From NCBI RefSeq assembly GCF_001724135.1, contig NZ_MEDS01000006.1, forward strand, positions 62,001-126,000: a stretch of DNA of 64,000 bases, read 5' to 3'. This document shows positions 27,540-36,587 of this stretch, piece after piece. Position 1 is the stretch's first letter. Every line of letters starts with the position of its first letter. Below the pieces are notes generated by a model. That model was given only the letters and a program-made list of their open reading frames with translations, was not told the DNA's origin and ran no database searches. Origin of the DNA: Comamonas sp. SCN 65-56. GTDB lineage: Bacteria > Pseudomonadota > Gammaproteobacteria > Burkholderiales > Burkholderiaceae_C. Both the position numbers and the translations under genes were made by a program.

Positions 27540-28633
27540 TCGGTATAGCCCTTGGCGCTGCCGCCATAGAACGTCGCCTTGTCCCAGGCGTTCAGCGCTG
27601 CACCACGCCTGAACCGCTCGGCCAGATCGGGATTGGCGATGGCGTCTTTGCCGAAGGCAACGATGTCGGCATGCCCGCTTGCGACAGCTTCCAGTGCCAT
27701 TGCGCGCGTGTAGCCGTTGTTCACCATCCAGGCGCCGCGCCCGCCGGCGTTGCGGTAGGCGGCCTTGAAGGCGGCGTAATCAAAGGGTTGGTCTTCGATG
27801 GTGCGCGGCCCGCCGGTCGCGCCTTCGATGACATGGATATAGGCCAGGTTCAGCGGCGCGAGTGCCTGCAGCAGCAACTCGAACAGCGGCTGAGGGTGGC
27901 TCTCGTGAATTCCGTTGGCCGGGGTGACAGGCGAGAGCCGGATGCCCGCGCGGGCGCCGCCCACCGCATCCACCACGGCTCGCACCACTTCCACGGCAAA
28001 CCGGATGCGGTTGTGCGGGCTCCCGCCGTAATCGTCGCTGCGCTGGTTGCTGCCATCCTTGAGAAACTGGTCGATCAGGTAGCCGTTGGCACCATGCAGC
28101 TCCACACCGTCAAAGCCGGCCACGTGCACGGCGTCGCGTGCGGCTTGTGCGAAGGATGCAATGATGGCGGGCAGCTCTTCGCGCTGCAGGGCCCGGGGTG
28201 CGGAGGTGGTGGCAAACTGACCGGCGCCCGTCTGCGGGTCAACGATGTAGGTGCGTGAATGCGCGGGGATTGCCGAAGGCGCCACCGGGTCGGCGCCGTC
28301 GGCCTGCAGCGAAACATGCGAGACCCTGCCCACATGCCAGAGTTGCGTCACGATGCAGCCGCCCCGCGCGTGCACGGCGTCGGTCACTTGCCGCCAGCCC
28401 GCGAGCTGCTCTGCGCTGTACAGGCCCGGCACATGCGCATAGCCTTGGCCTTGCTGGCTGATGGCCGTGCCCTCGGTGATGATGAGGCCGTTGCCGGCGC
28501 GCTGGCGGTAGTACTCGGCATTCATCGCCGTCGGCACGGCGCCAGGAGAGCGGTTGCGCGTGCACGGCGCGACGGCGACGCGGTTGGTGAGGTGCAGCTC
28601 GCCGGCCTGCAACGGATCAAAAAGTGTCGTCAT
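27518..28633 (-). CDS. NADH:flavin oxidoreductase, Old Yellow Enzyme family (NemA-like)
   Basis: FMN-dependent alkene/nitro reductase of 371 residues. Family features are LFDPLQAGELHLTNRV at the start, LWHVGRVSH, the substrate-binding pair in ELHGANGYLIDQFLKDGSN (His and Asn three residues apart), and the FMN-phosphate site near IVAFGKDAIANPDL. NemA-type enzymes reduce N-ethylmaleimide, nitrate esters and quinones. ATG 28633 lies 10 bases from a parS site in the region shared with mnmG. No TetR-type NemR regulator is adjacent. Confidence 0.93.
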   Translation of the reverse strand: MTTLFDPLQAGELHLTNRVAVAPCTRNRSPGAVPTAMNAEYYRQRAGNGLIITEGTAISQQGQGYAHVPGLYSAEQLAGWRQVTDAVHARGGCIVTQLWHVGRVSHVSLQADGADPVAPSAIPAHSRTYIVDPQTGAGQFATTSAPRALQREELPAIIASFAQAARDAVHVAGFDGVELHGANGYLIDQFLKDGSNQRSDDYGGSPHNRIRFAVEVVRAVVDAVGGARAGIRLSPVTPANGIHESHPQPLFELLLQALAPLNLAYIHVIEGATGGPRTIEDQPFDYAAFKAAYRNAGGRGAWMVNNGYTRAMALEAVASGHADIVAFGKDAIANPDLAERFRRGAALNAWDKATFYGGSAKGYTDYPALGD

Positions 28634-28642
28634 GCTTGTATT

Positions 28643-28658
28643 GGTTTCACGTGAAACA
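28643..28658. promoter_or_regulatory. parS site 1
   Basis: GGTTTCACGTGAAACA contains the perfect 14-base parS core GTTTCACGTGAAAC. It is intergenic, between the divergent Old Yellow Enzyme and mnmG starts, so bound ParB could also affect these promoters. ParB is encoded 3.8 kb away. Confidence 0.93.
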
Positions 28659-28714
28659 CGAAAGTGGTCGTCGAGTGGGACAATAACGCCCCTTGCTTTT
28701 TTGTGTGCACGAGC

Positions 28715-30667
28715 ATGTTGTATCCCGAGGAATTCGATGTCATTGTGGTGGGTGGCGGCCATGCCGGCACGGAGGCCGCGCTCGCCAGTGCCCGCATGGG
28801 CTGCAAGACCCTGCTGCTGACGCACAACATCGAGACGCTGGGGCAGATGAGCTGCAACCCCAGCATCGGCGGTATTGGCAAAGGGCACCTGGTCAAGGAG
28901 GTGGATGCGCTGGGTGGTGCGATGGCGCTGGCGACCGACGAGGCCGGCATCCAGTTTCGCATTCTCAACAGCAGCAAGGGGCCGGCCGTGCGAGCCACGC
29001 GGGCGCAGGCCGATCGGCTGCTGTACAAGGCGGCGATTCGCACGCGGCTTGAAAACCAGCCCAACCTGCAGGTGTTCCAGCAAGCGGTGGACGATCTGAT
29101 GTTGGAGGGCAGCCGCGTGACCGGCGCCGTTACCCAGGCGGGCGTGCGCTTTCGCTCGCGCGCCGTGGTGCTCACGGCCGGCACTTTCCTCAACGGCAAG
29201 ATCCATGTGGGCTTGAACAACTACCAGGGCGGCAGGGCGGGAGACCCCCCGGCCGTGAGTCTGGCCAGCCGACTCAAGGAACTGAAGCTGCCGCAAGGAC
29301 GCCTGAAGACCGGTACGCCGCCGAGGCTGGATGGGCGCAGCATCGATTTCTCGCGCTGCACAGAACAACCGGGCGATGGCATGCCGGGCGGCGTGAATGA
29401 GGGGCTGCTGCCGGTTTTCAGTACCATGGGCAAGGCGGCGATGCACCCGAGCCAGATGCCGTGTTGGGTCACCAACACCAATGCGCGTACGCACGAAATC
29501 ATCCGCTCGGGGCTGGACCGCAGCCCCATGTTCACCGGCGTGATCGAGGGCACCGGCCCGCGCTATTGCCCCAGTGTGGAGGACAAAATCCACCGCTTCG
29601 CCGAGAAGGAAAGCCATCAAATTTTTCTGGAGCCTGAAGGACTCACGACACACGAGTTCTACCCCAACGGCATTTCCACCAGCCTGCCGTTTGATATCCA
29701 ATACCGACTCGTGCGCAGCATCACCGGGCTGGAGCAGGCGCATATCCTGCGGCCCGGTTACGCGATTGAGTACGATTATTTTGATCCGCGTGCGCTGCGC
29801 AGCAATTTCGAAACGCAGCAAATAGACGGTCTGTTTTTTGCCGGCCAGATCAACGGAACCACCGGCTACGAAGAGGCGGCAGCGCAGGGCTTGTTTGCCG
29901 GATTGAATGCGGCCTTGCAATGCCGCGGCGAGGCGCCCTGGCTGCCGGGACGGGGCGACGCCTACCTGGGTGTACTGGTGGATGACCTCATCACCAGGGG
30001 TGTGACCGAGCCCTACCGGATGTTCACCAGCCGGGCGGAGTTCCGCCTGCAACTGCGAGAGGACAATGCGGATATGCGCCTGACGGAAACCGGGCGCCGT
30101 CTGGGCTTGGTGGATGATGTGCGCTGGGATGCGTTCTGCCGCAAGCGTGATGCGGTTTCACGTGAAACAGAACGGCTCAAAACCACCTGGATCAACCCTG
30201 CTGTGGTGGAACCTGTGGAATCAGAGCGCGTGCTTGGCAAGGCGCTGGAGCACGAATACAACCTGTTTGACTTGCTGCGCCGCCCGGGTGTGGATTATTC
30301 CGGGCTGCTGTCGCTGAACACAGGCGCGTTCGCCAGCGCCGATGTTTCACGTGAAACGCTTGGTGATCTGCACGATGCGGTGATCGAGCAGATCGAAATT
30401 TCCGCCAAGTACTCCGGCTACATCGACAGGCAGCGCGAGGAGGTGGAGCGCGCCGCGCATTACGAGAACCTGCCGCTGCCCGCGGATCTGGATTACACGC
30501 AGGTGGCTGCGCTCTCGATTGAGGTGCGGCAGAAACTGCAGAAGCACAGGCCGCAGACCCTGGGCCAGGCTTCGCGCATTTCCGGCATCACGCCCGCGGC
30601 GGTGTCTTTGTTGCTGGTGCATTTGAAGAAGGGCCATTTCAGGGGTGCGGCCCGCCGCGCGGCATGA
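28715..30667 (+). CDS. mnmG: tRNA uridine-5-carboxymethylaminomethyl modification enzyme MnmG (GidA)
   Basis: FAD-dependent subunit of the MnmEG complex that modifies U34 of certain tRNAs. The 650-residue protein has the FAD motif [12 protein letters not shown] near residue 12, [22 protein letters not shown] in the N-terminal domain (split at GIG), and the GidA tail [20 protein letters not shown] 28715 is chosen; an open frame to 28664 lacks support. Two parS sites fall inside the coding sequence, so its reading frame accommodates ParB recognition. Followed with a 4-base overlap by rsmG. Confidence 0.97.
   Translation: MLYPEEFDVIVVGGGHAGTEAALASARMGCKTLLLTHNIETLGQMSCNPSIGGIGKGHLVKEVDALGGAMALATDEAGIQFRILNSSKGPAVRATRAQADRLLYKAAIRTRLENQPNLQVFQQAVDDLMLEGSRVTGAVTQAGVRFRSRAVVLTAGTFLNGKIHVGLNNYQGGRAGDPPAVSLASRLKELKLPQGRLKTGTPPRLDGRSIDFSRCTEQPGDGMPGGVNEGLLPVFSTMGKAAMHPSQMPCWVTNTNARTHEIIRSGLDRSPMFTGVIEGTGPRYCPSVEDKIHRFAEKESHQIFLEPEGLTTHEFYPNGISTSLPFDIQYRLVRSITGLEQAHILRPGYAIEYDYFDPRALRSNFETQQIDGLFFAGQINGTTGYEEAAAQGLFAGLNAALQCRGEAPWLPGRGDAYLGVLVDDLITRGVTEPYRMFTSRAEFRLQLREDNADMRLTETGRRLGLVDDVRWDAFCRKRDAVSRETERLKTTWINPAVVEPVESERVLGKALEHEYNLFDLLRRPGVDYSGLLSLNTGAFASADVSRETLGDLHDAVIEQIEISAKYSGYIDRQREEVERAAHYENLPLPADLDYTQVAALSIEVRQKLQKHRPQTLGQASRISGITPAAVSLLLVHLKKGHFRGAARRAA
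30154..30169. promoter_or_regulatory. parS site 2 (inside mnmG)
   Basis: GGTTTCACGTGAAACA, with the perfect 14-base core, lies within the mnmG coding sequence and is read as VSRET. ParB target by sequence identity to the bacterial parS consensus. Confidence 0.93.
30343..30358. promoter_or_regulatory. parS site 3 (inside mnmG)
   Basis: TGTTTCACGTGAAACG, again with the perfect core, 189 bases after site 2 and also read as VSRET in the mnmG frame. Close spacing of two sites may help nucleate ParB spreading. Confidence 0.93.
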
Positions 30668-31314
30668 CGGCCGAGCTGCAAGGCCAGTTGCAGGATGGCC
30701 TTGGTTCACTCGGTCTGCAGCTGGATCAATCCCAAGTGGACCAGCTGCTGGAATTTCTGGAGTTGTTGCAACGCTGGAACCGCATTTACAACCTGACCGC
30801 GGTGCGTGATCCGCAGCACATGCTGACGCACCACCTTCTGGACAGTCTTGCCGCCGTCCCCCCCTTGTGTCGCCATCTGGCGCAGAGGGAAGGCGCAGGT
30901 GCGCGACTGCTGGATGTGGGCTCTGGTGGCGGTTTGCCCGGCGTGGTGTTTGCCATTTGTCAGCCAGAGATGGAGGTGGTGTGCGTGGATGCCGTGGCCA
31001 AAAAAGCGGCCTTCGTGCAGCAGGCAGCCGCCAGCGTGCAGCTGCGCAACCTGCGCGGCGTCCATGCCCGGGTGCAGGCCTTGCAAGGGCCGTTCGATCT
31101 GGTCAGCAGCCGCGCATTTGCGTCGCTGGCAGATTTCACCGCCTGGTCTCGGCATCTGCTGGCCCCGGATGGTGCGTGGCTGGCGATGAAGGGCAAGCGG
31201 CCGGACGACGAGATTGCGGCTTTGCCGGCAAACGTCGGCATGTTTCACGTGGAACCTCTGCGCGTGCCGCAGCTCGATGCCGAGCGTTGCGTCGTCTGGA
31301 TGCGGCCGGTATAG
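30664..31314 (+). CDS. rsmG: 16S rRNA (guanine(527)-N7)-methyltransferase RsmG
   Basis: SAM-dependent methyltransferase of 216 residues that methylates G527 of 16S rRNA; loss gives low-level streptomycin resistance in other bacteria. The SAM-binding loop [13 protein letters not shown] follows the [14 protein letters not shown] segment, both hallmarks of GidB. Starts at ATG 30664 with a 4-base overlap to mnmG. A fourth, imperfect parS site lies near its 3' end. Confidence 0.96.
   Translation: MTAELQGQLQDGLGSLGLQLDQSQVDQLLEFLELLQRWNRIYNLTAVRDPQHMLTHHLLDSLAAVPPLCRHLAQREGAGARLLDVGSGGGLPGVVFAICQPEMEVVCVDAVAKKAAFVQQAAASVQLRNLRGVHARVQALQGPFDLVSSRAFASLADFTAWSRHLLAPDGAWLAMKGKRPDDEIAALPANVGMFHVEPLRVPQLDAERCVVWMRPV
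31241..31256. promoter_or_regulatory. parS site 4, one mismatch (inside rsmG)
   Basis: TGTTTCACGTGGAACC differs from the 14-base parS core at one base (A to G). Position inside the same 2.6-kb cluster supports function, possibly with lower affinity. Confidence 0.75.
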
Positions 31315-31381
31315 CGCATACACTTGACGCACCTTTGGCCAGCAACCCTCGCGGCCGTTCTCCCTGTTTGTGTACCGCAGC

Positions 31382-32152
31382 ATGGCCAAGATTTTCTGTG
31401 TCGCCAACCAGAAGGGTGGCGTCGGCAAGACCACCACCACCGTCAACCTCGCCGCCGGGCTCGCCAGCATTGGGCAGCGCGTGCTCATGGTCGATCTTGA
31501 CCCGCAAGGCAACGCCACCATGGGCTCCGGCGTGGACAAGCGCGCACTGCAGTCGTCCGTGTACGACGTGTTGCTGGGTTCGGCCAGCGTGCAGCAGGCT
31601 GCAGTGCGGGCTCAGGCTTGTGGTTACCAGGTGCTGGGTGCCAACCGGGAACTGTCGGGTGCAGAGGTCGAGCTGGTTGATCTGGAGCAGCGCGAGAAGC
31701 GGCTCAAGAACGCCTTGGCGGCTGTGGATGCACAGTACGATTTCATCCTCATCGACTGCCCGCCCAGCTTGAGCCTGCTCACGCTCAACGGCCTGTGCTG
31801 CGCGCACGGCGTGATCGTGCCGATGCAGTGCGAATATTTCGCGCTCGAAGGCTTGACCGATCTGGTCAACACCATCAAGCAGGTGCACGCCAACCTGAAC
31901 CCCGATTTGCAAATCATTGGTCTTCTGCGCGTGATGTTCGACCCGCGCATCACGCTGCAGCAGCAGGTGAGCGAGCAGCTCAAATCGCACTTTGGCGACA
32001 AGGTGTTCGATACCGTCATCCCACGCAACGTGCGTTTGGCCGAGGCGCCCAGCTATGGTTTGCCGGGTGTGGTGTTTGACCCGGCGGCCAAGGGCAGTCA
32101 GGCCTTCGTGGCCTTTGCGCACGAGATGGTGGGGCGCGTTCGGCGCATGTAG
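31382..32152 (+). CDS. parA: chromosome-partitioning ATPase ParA (Soj)
   Basis: Deviant Walker-type ATPase of 256 residues that moves ParB-parS complexes over the nucleoid. The N-terminus reads IFCVANQKGGVGKTTTTVNLA (motif KGGVGKTT at 11-18, with the signature Lys), then MVDLDPQGNAT and LIDCPPSLSLLT. No N-terminal DNA-binding domain is present, as expected for the chromosomal type. It starts 67 bases after rsmG, and parB follows after a 304-base gap filled by repeats. Confidence 0.96.
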   Translation: MAKIFCVANQKGGVGKTTTTVNLAAGLASIGQRVLMVDLDPQGNATMGSGVDKRALQSSVYDVLLGSASVQQAAVRAQACGYQVLGANRELSGAEVELVDLEQREKRLKNALAAVDAQYDFILIDCPPSLSLLTLNGLCCAHGVIVPMQCEYFALEGLTDLVNTIKQVHANLNPDLQIIGLLRVMFDPRITLQQQVSEQLKSHFGDKVFDTVIPRNVRLAEAPSYGLPGVVFDPAAKGSQAFVAFAHEMVGRVRRM

Positions 32153-32285
32153 CCGGGGGGTTGCGAGGAATGGCCCTTGCGATGGCGTTTTGATGATCGC
32201 GCCGATCTTTCGTACACCGCCGCCAGGGTGTCGCGGCGGCGATGTGTTTGCGCTCTCGGGCAAAATGGCGGGTGCTGAATTTGAA

Positions 32286-32340
32286 GAAAACAGGGCTCCA
32301 ACGCATATTCAACAAACGCTGGCCGCTACCAAAAACATAG
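32286..32340 (-). repeat. short palindromic repeat, copy 3 (parA-parB gap)
   Basis: On the minus strand it reads TTTTGGTAGCGGCCAGCG, TTTGTTGAATATGCG, TTGGAGCCCTG, matching the family pattern. With copy 4 it makes an inverted pair in the 304-base gap 32153-32456, which otherwise shows only a short unconvincing open frame (32192-32426). Confidence 0.6.
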
Positions 32341-32350
32341 TGATCGGCAC

Positions 32351-32388
32351 TCAACATCAGCGCTTCACCCAGGATGCGCTGGAGGCCG
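32351..32388 (+). repeat. short palindromic repeat, copy 4 (parA-parB gap)
   Basis: TCAACATCAGCGCTTCACCC followed by AGGATGCGCTGGAGGCC; AGCGC and GCGCT form the stem. It lies in opposite orientation to copy 3, 11 bases away, so a larger hairpin between the parA and parB genes is possible. Confidence 0.55.
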
Positions 32389-32456
32389 ATCGCCCCGCGC
32401 CGCTGGTGCCGAAGCAAGTGGCGTGAGTGAGCGGTGACCAAGACGGAAATCTGACC

Positions 32457-33377
32457 ATGGCAAGCAAAAAACCCAAGGGCCTGGGCCGCGGCCTCGAAGC
32501 GCTGCTCGGCCCCAAGGTCGAAGACAAGGCGGAACAGGCACAGGCGGTCAACAAGGGCTTGCCAACCAGCCTGCCGCTGGAGCAGCTCGTACCCGGCACT
32601 TACCAGCCGCGCACGCGCATGGACGAAGGCGCGCTCTACGAGCTGGCCGAGAGCATCAAGGCGCAGGGCATCATGCAGCCGATTCTGGTGCGTCAGCTTG
32701 CTCAGGGCGAACACGCGGGCAAGTACGAAATCATCGCCGGTGAGCGGCGTTTTCGCGCGTCAAAATTGGCCGGTCTGGATGAAGTGCCGGTGCTGGTGCG
32801 CGAGGTGGCCGACGAAGCTGCTGCCGCGATGGCGTTGATCGAGAACATCCAGCGCGAAGACCTCAACCCGCTGGAGGAGGCGCAAGGCTTGCAGCGCCTG
32901 ATCCGCGAATTCGGCTACACGCATGAGCAGGTGGCGCAGGCGGTGGGGCGCTCGCGCAGCGCGGCGAGCAATCTGCTGCGCCTCTTGAATCTGGCCGAGC
33001 CGGTGCAGACCATGCTTATGGCGGGCGATATCGACATGGGGCACGCGCGCGCACTGCTCGCGCTGGATCGTGCGGCGCAGATCACGGCGGGCAACCAGAT
33101 CGCGGCGAAAAAGCTGTCCGTGCGCGAGGCCGAGAGTCTGGTGAAACGGCTGGGCGCGGAATTCAACCTGCTGCCGCAAAAGCCCAAGAAGGAAAAATCG
33201 CGCGATATCCGCCGGGTCGAGGAAGAACTCTCCGACTTGCTCACCGCCGAGGTGGAAGTGCGCGTGAAAAAGCGTGTCAAGCGCGGCAGCCGTACCGAGG
33301 AGATGGGCGAAATCGCGATTGCCTTTGGTTCGCTGGATGCGCTGGGCGGCTTGATCGAGCGCTTGCGCGGGCAATAG
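32457..33377 (+). CDS. parB: chromosome-partitioning protein ParB (Spo0J)
   Basis: CTP-dependent DNA clamp of 306 residues that loads at parS. The N-terminus KKPKGLGRGLEALLG is the ParA-interacting region, followed by PRT, GERRFRA (CTP/arginine-rich box, around residue 95), and the helix-turn-helix EQVAQAVGRSRSAASNLLRLL that reads parS. The C-terminal dimer domain is present. ATG 32457 is the start. Four parS sites lie just upstream of the par genes. Confidence 0.96.
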   Translation: MASKKPKGLGRGLEALLGPKVEDKAEQAQAVNKGLPTSLPLEQLVPGTYQPRTRMDEGALYELAESIKAQGIMQPILVRQLAQGEHAGKYEIIAGERRFRASKLAGLDEVPVLVREVADEAAAAMALIENIQREDLNPLEEAQGLQRLIREFGYTHEQVAQAVGRSRSAASNLLRLLNLAEPVQTMLMAGDIDMGHARALLALDRAAQITAGNQIAAKKLSVREAESLVKRLGAEFNLLPQKPKKEKSRDIRRVEEELSDLLTAEVEVRVKKRVKRGSRTEEMGEIAIAFGSLDALGGLIERLRGQ

Positions 33378-33382
33378 CGAGC

Positions 33383-34120
33383 ATGCGCCTGCCTTGGCCG
33401 CTGCCTGCCGTGCTGGTCTGGCTGCTGTGCTGGGCGCTGCAGCTGGCGTTGCGCCCCGTGCTGGCGCCGTTGCCGGCCATGCTGCTGGCGGCGCTGCCGG
33501 GCGTGCTGCTGAGCCTGTTGGCCGCCCATTGGTGGCGGCGGGCGCTGGTGGCGCTGGGCTTTCCGCTGTCGCTGGCGCTCTCGGGCAGCGTGGCATTGCC
33601 GGCCTGGGCCTGGCTGCTGCCGGTGGCGATGCTGGTGCTGATCTACCCGCTGCACAGCTGGCGCGATGCGCCGTTTTTCCCCACGCCGATGCGCGCCCTC
33701 GATGGTCTGGCGCAGCTGGCGCCATTGCCGCCGGGCGCCCGGGTGCTGGATGGCGGCTGCGGTCTGGGGCATGGCTTGCGCGCCCTGCATGCGCAGTATC
33801 CGCAGGCGCGGCTGTATGGCGTGGAGTGGAGCCCGTTGCTGGCGCTGCTGTGCCGCCCGCGTTGCCGCTTTGCCAAGGTGCAGCAGGGCGATTTGTGGGC
33901 CGAGGACTGGCGCGACTATCAGATGGTCTATCTGTTTCAGCGCCCCGAGACCATGGCTCGCGCATCCGCCAAGGCGCGCGCCGAGATGCTGCCGGGCAGC
34001 TGGCTGGTGAGCCTGGCATTCGCCCTGCCCGACATGACGGCGAGCGCGCAACTGGAGAAGGCGCCGCAGCGAGGGCATGCGGTGTGGATGTACCGGATGG
34101 CGGCAGACGACACGTTGTAA
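33383..34120 (+). CDS. class I SAM-dependent methyltransferase with N-terminal membrane helices
   Basis: A 245-residue protein directly after parB. Residues 1 to about 95 form three or four hydrophobic helices rich in Leu and Ala. The rest is a small Rossmann-type methyltransferase domain with the SAM loop VLDGGCGLGHGLRAL near 119-133 and VEWSPLLALL after it. The substrate is unknown; membrane location suggests a lipid, quinone or envelope target. ATG 33383 lies 5 bases after the parB stop, so co-transcription is likely. Confidence 0.82.
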   Translation: MRLPWPLPAVLVWLLCWALQLALRPVLAPLPAMLLAALPGVLLSLLAAHWWRRALVALGFPLSLALSGSVALPAWAWLLPVAMLVLIYPLHSWRDAPFFPTPMRALDGLAQLAPLPPGARVLDGGCGLGHGLRALHAQYPQARLYGVEWSPLLALLCRPRCRFAKVQQGDLWAEDWRDYQMVYLFQRPETMARASAKARAEMLPGSWLVSLAFALPDMTASAQLEKAPQRGHAVWMYRMAADDTL

Positions 34121-34214
34121 CAAGAAAACACGTTTTTCGTCACAGCCAGCCCTTAGGATGCCCCGTTTCGAACGGTCTGGAAAATCAGCCATCATTCAAG
34201 AAAAGAGGTCATTC

Positions 34215-35255
34215 ATGTCGCGCACATCCTTGTCCACCATCGCCGCAGCCTGTGCGGTACTCGCCTTGGCCGGCTGCGAAACCACCAATATGAAAATGGG
34301 CAGCAGCGATGCCAAGACGGTGGCCACGGGCGCGGCTGCCGGTGGCAATTCGGCCAATGCCAGCGGCCAGCTGGAGCGCTGTTCGGCGCCGCTGGGCACG
34401 GTCTCGCTGGTCGAGAACCAGGATGCGGGCTGGTACACCATCCTGCGCAACGAATACAAACTTCCGCCCACGTCCAATCTGCTGCGCCTGCTGATCCAGC
34501 AGTCCAACTGTTTCATCGTCGTCGAGCGCGGAGCGGCCGGCATGCGCGCGATGCAGCGCGAGCGCGATCTCATGGGTTCGGGCGAGATGCGCAGCGGCAG
34601 CAACTTCGGCAAGGGGCAGATGGTCGCGTCCGACTACGGCCTGTCGCCGGAGATCATTTTTTCGAACAACGACGCCGGCGGCATGGGCGGCGTGCTGGGT
34701 GGCCTGATCGGCGGCGGCAGCGGGCGCGCGATTGCGGCCGTCGGCGCGGGCACCAAGACGCGCGAGGCGAGCGCCATGCTCACGCTGGTGGACAACCGCT
34801 CCGGCGTGCAGGTGGCGGCCTCAGAAGGCAGCGCGTCCAAGACGGATTTCGCCGGCTTTGGCAGCATCTTTGGCGGGGGCGGTGGCGGCGCACTCGGTGG
34901 TTACCAGAACACCGCGCAGGGCAAGGTGATCACCGCCGCCTTCATGGACGCCTACAACCAGATGGTGGTGGCGCTCAGGGGCTACCAGACGCAGAGCGTG
35001 CAGGGCCAGGGTCTGGGCGGCGGTGGCAAGTTGGGGGTGGATGGCGGCGCAGCGCCGTCGCAAACGCATGCGGTGGCGGTGATGTCGCCGCTGGAGGCGC
35101 AGGAGCGGCTGAACGCGCTGGGCTACAACGTCGGCACGCCCGACGGCAAGCTCGGGCCGCGCAGTGCCGCGGCCATCCGCCAGTTCCAGAAGGACCGTGG
35201 GCTGGCGATCAATGGCCAGCTCGACAGAAACACGCTGGACGCGCTCTCGCGCTGA
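34215..35255 (+). CDS. CsgG/HfaB-family lipoprotein with C-terminal peptidoglycan-binding domain
   Basis: A 346-residue lipoprotein (lipobox LAGC, Cys20). The middle (about 50-280) resembles CsgG/HfaB outer-membrane assembly proteins, with CFIVVERGAAGMRAMQRERDL, TREASAMLTLVDNRSGVQVAAS and a Gly-rich segment. The C-terminus (residues 290-346) is a peptidoglycan-binding type 1 domain: LEAQERLNALGYNVGTPDGKLGPRSAAAIRQFQ (broken across the repeat). The combination would tie an outer-membrane pore or anchor to the cell wall. There is no curli operon here. Confidence 0.83.
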   Translation: MSRTSLSTIAAACAVLALAGCETTNMKMGSSDAKTVATGAAAGGNSANASGQLERCSAPLGTVSLVENQDAGWYTILRNEYKLPPTSNLLRLLIQQSNCFIVVERGAAGMRAMQRERDLMGSGEMRSGSNFGKGQMVASDYGLSPEIIFSNNDAGGMGGVLGGLIGGGSGRAIAAVGAGTKTREASAMLTLVDNRSGVQVAASEGSASKTDFAGFGSIFGGGGGGALGGYQNTAQGKVITAAFMDAYNQMVVALRGYQTQSVQGQGLGGGGKLGVDGGAAPSQTHAVAVMSPLEAQERLNALGYNVGTPDGKLGPRSAAAIRQFQKDRGLAINGQLDRNTLDALSR

Positions 35256-35323
35256 GCGCAGCAGCCGGGGTACGGCGTTGGGGGTGACAGACAGACGGGG
35301 CCGGTGCGCGTAGCATCGCGCCC

Positions 35324-36568
35324 ATGACGACGACACCTTCTGCTGCCCGCCTGCGCGAAGACATGCGCACCACCGGCCTGGTGACACTGGCGCACGGCAC
35401 CTCGCATTTCTTCCAGCTGCTGCTGCCGCCGCTGTTTCCCTTGCTGGTGGCGGAATTCGGCTTCAGCTATTCAGAGCTCGGGCTGCTGCTGTCGCTGTTC
35501 TTTGTCACCTCGGGCATAGGCCAGGCGCTTGCCGGTTTTGTCGTCGACAAGCTGGGCGCGCGGCCGGTGCTGTTCGGCTCCCTGGGCCTGTTTGCCGCCG
35601 CGGCCGTGGTGGCAGCCAGCAGTACGGGCTATGGCGGCTTCGTGCTCGTCATGGTGCTTTCGGGACTGGGCAATGCGCCGTTTCACCCGGCGGATTTCAC
35701 CATTCTCAACCGCCGGGTCTCCAGCGAGCGGCTGGGCCATGCCTACGCCGCCCACGGCATCTCGGGCAATCTGGGCTGGGCGGCATCTCCCATCCTGGCG
35801 GTGATCGCGGCCGCCAGCAGCTCCTGGCGCATCGCCTGCCTGAGCGCAGCCGTCTGGGTGGTGGTCGTGATAATGCTATTATTTTGGCAGCGTGATGCGC
35901 TTGCTGAACAAGCGCCAAAAGCCAAAAACACTGTGGAATCGGCGGCTGCCCCGCAGGAGCACCCGCTCGCCTTCCTCAAGCTGCCGGCGGTCTGGCTGTG
36001 TTTTGCCTTCTTTTTCTGGACCACGTGCGCGCTCGCTGCCATCCAGAGCTTTGCCGCGCCGGCGCTGGAGCGGCTCTACCAGATGCCGCTGACGCTGGCC
36101 GCCAGCGTGGTCACCGGGTTCATGCTGTGCAGCGCCGTGGGCATGATTCTGGGCGGTTTCATCGTCGGGCGCATCCGGCGCATGGAGCTCACCATAGGCG
36201 TGTGCCTGATGGCGTCGGCGCTGCTGATGGTGGTGGTCGGGCTGGCGCTGACGAGCGGCATCGTCGGGTTGGTCATCGCTGCGCTCTCGGGCTTTGGCAT
36301 CGGCATTGCCGGGCCGTCGCGCGACATGCTGATCAAGACCGCCACGCCGCCCGGCGCGACTGGGCGGGTCTACGGCATGGTGTATTCGGGGCTGGACCTG
36401 GGCTCCAGCGTCGCCGCCCCGGTCTGGGGGGCGATGATGGACGGGCACTGGTACTCGGGCATCTTCTACGGTTCGGCCGTGGCGCTGGCGATCAGCGTGG
36501 CGGCGGCGGCGTTCGTCGGCGCCAACGTGGCCGCCAGGCGCCTGGCGCCGACCACGGCGCCCGCCTGA
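35324..36568 (+). CDS. major facilitator superfamily transporter (Fsr-like)
   Basis: A 414-residue transporter with 12 predicted helices. LVTLAHGTSHFFQLLLPPLFPLL at the start (HGTSHFFQ) and DKLGARPVL resemble the fosmidomycin-resistance group of MFS proteins. The central cytoplasmic loop contains a palindromic-repeat copy read in frame (LLFWQRDALAEQAPKAKN), lengthening the loop between helices 6 and 7. Substrate not evident. ATG 35324. Confidence 0.85.
   Translation: MTTTPSAARLREDMRTTGLVTLAHGTSHFFQLLLPPLFPLLVAEFGFSYSELGLLLSLFFVTSGIGQALAGFVVDKLGARPVLFGSLGLFAAAAVVAASSTGYGGFVLVMVLSGLGNAPFHPADFTILNRRVSSERLGHAYAAHGISGNLGWAASPILAVIAAASSSWRIACLSAAVWVVVVIMLLFWQRDALAEQAPKAKNTVESAAAPQEHPLAFLKLPAVWLCFAFFFWTTCALAAIQSFAAPALERLYQMPLTLAASVVTGFMLCSAVGMILGGFIVGRIRRMELTIGVCLMASALLMVVVGLALTSGIVGLVIAALSGFGIGIAGPSRDMLIKTATPPGATGRVYGMVYSGLDLGSSVAAPVWGAMMDGHWYSGIFYGSAVALAISVAAAAFVGANVAARRLAPTTAPA
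35872..35930 (+). repeat. short palindromic repeat, copy 5, in frame inside the MFS gene
   Basis: CTATTATTTTGGCAGCGTGATGCGCTTGCTGAACAAGCGCC; GCGCTTG/CAAGCGC is a perfect 7-base stem. It is translated within the cytoplasmic loop between helices 6 and 7, where insertions are tolerated. One of the best preserved copies. Confidence 0.7.
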
Positions 36569-36587
36569 CCGTGCCGACGGTCAAAGC

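Noticed and set aside
32192-32426. A small open frame in the parA-parB gap
   Set aside because: It is made largely of two palindromic-repeat copies and has no ribosome site or family match.
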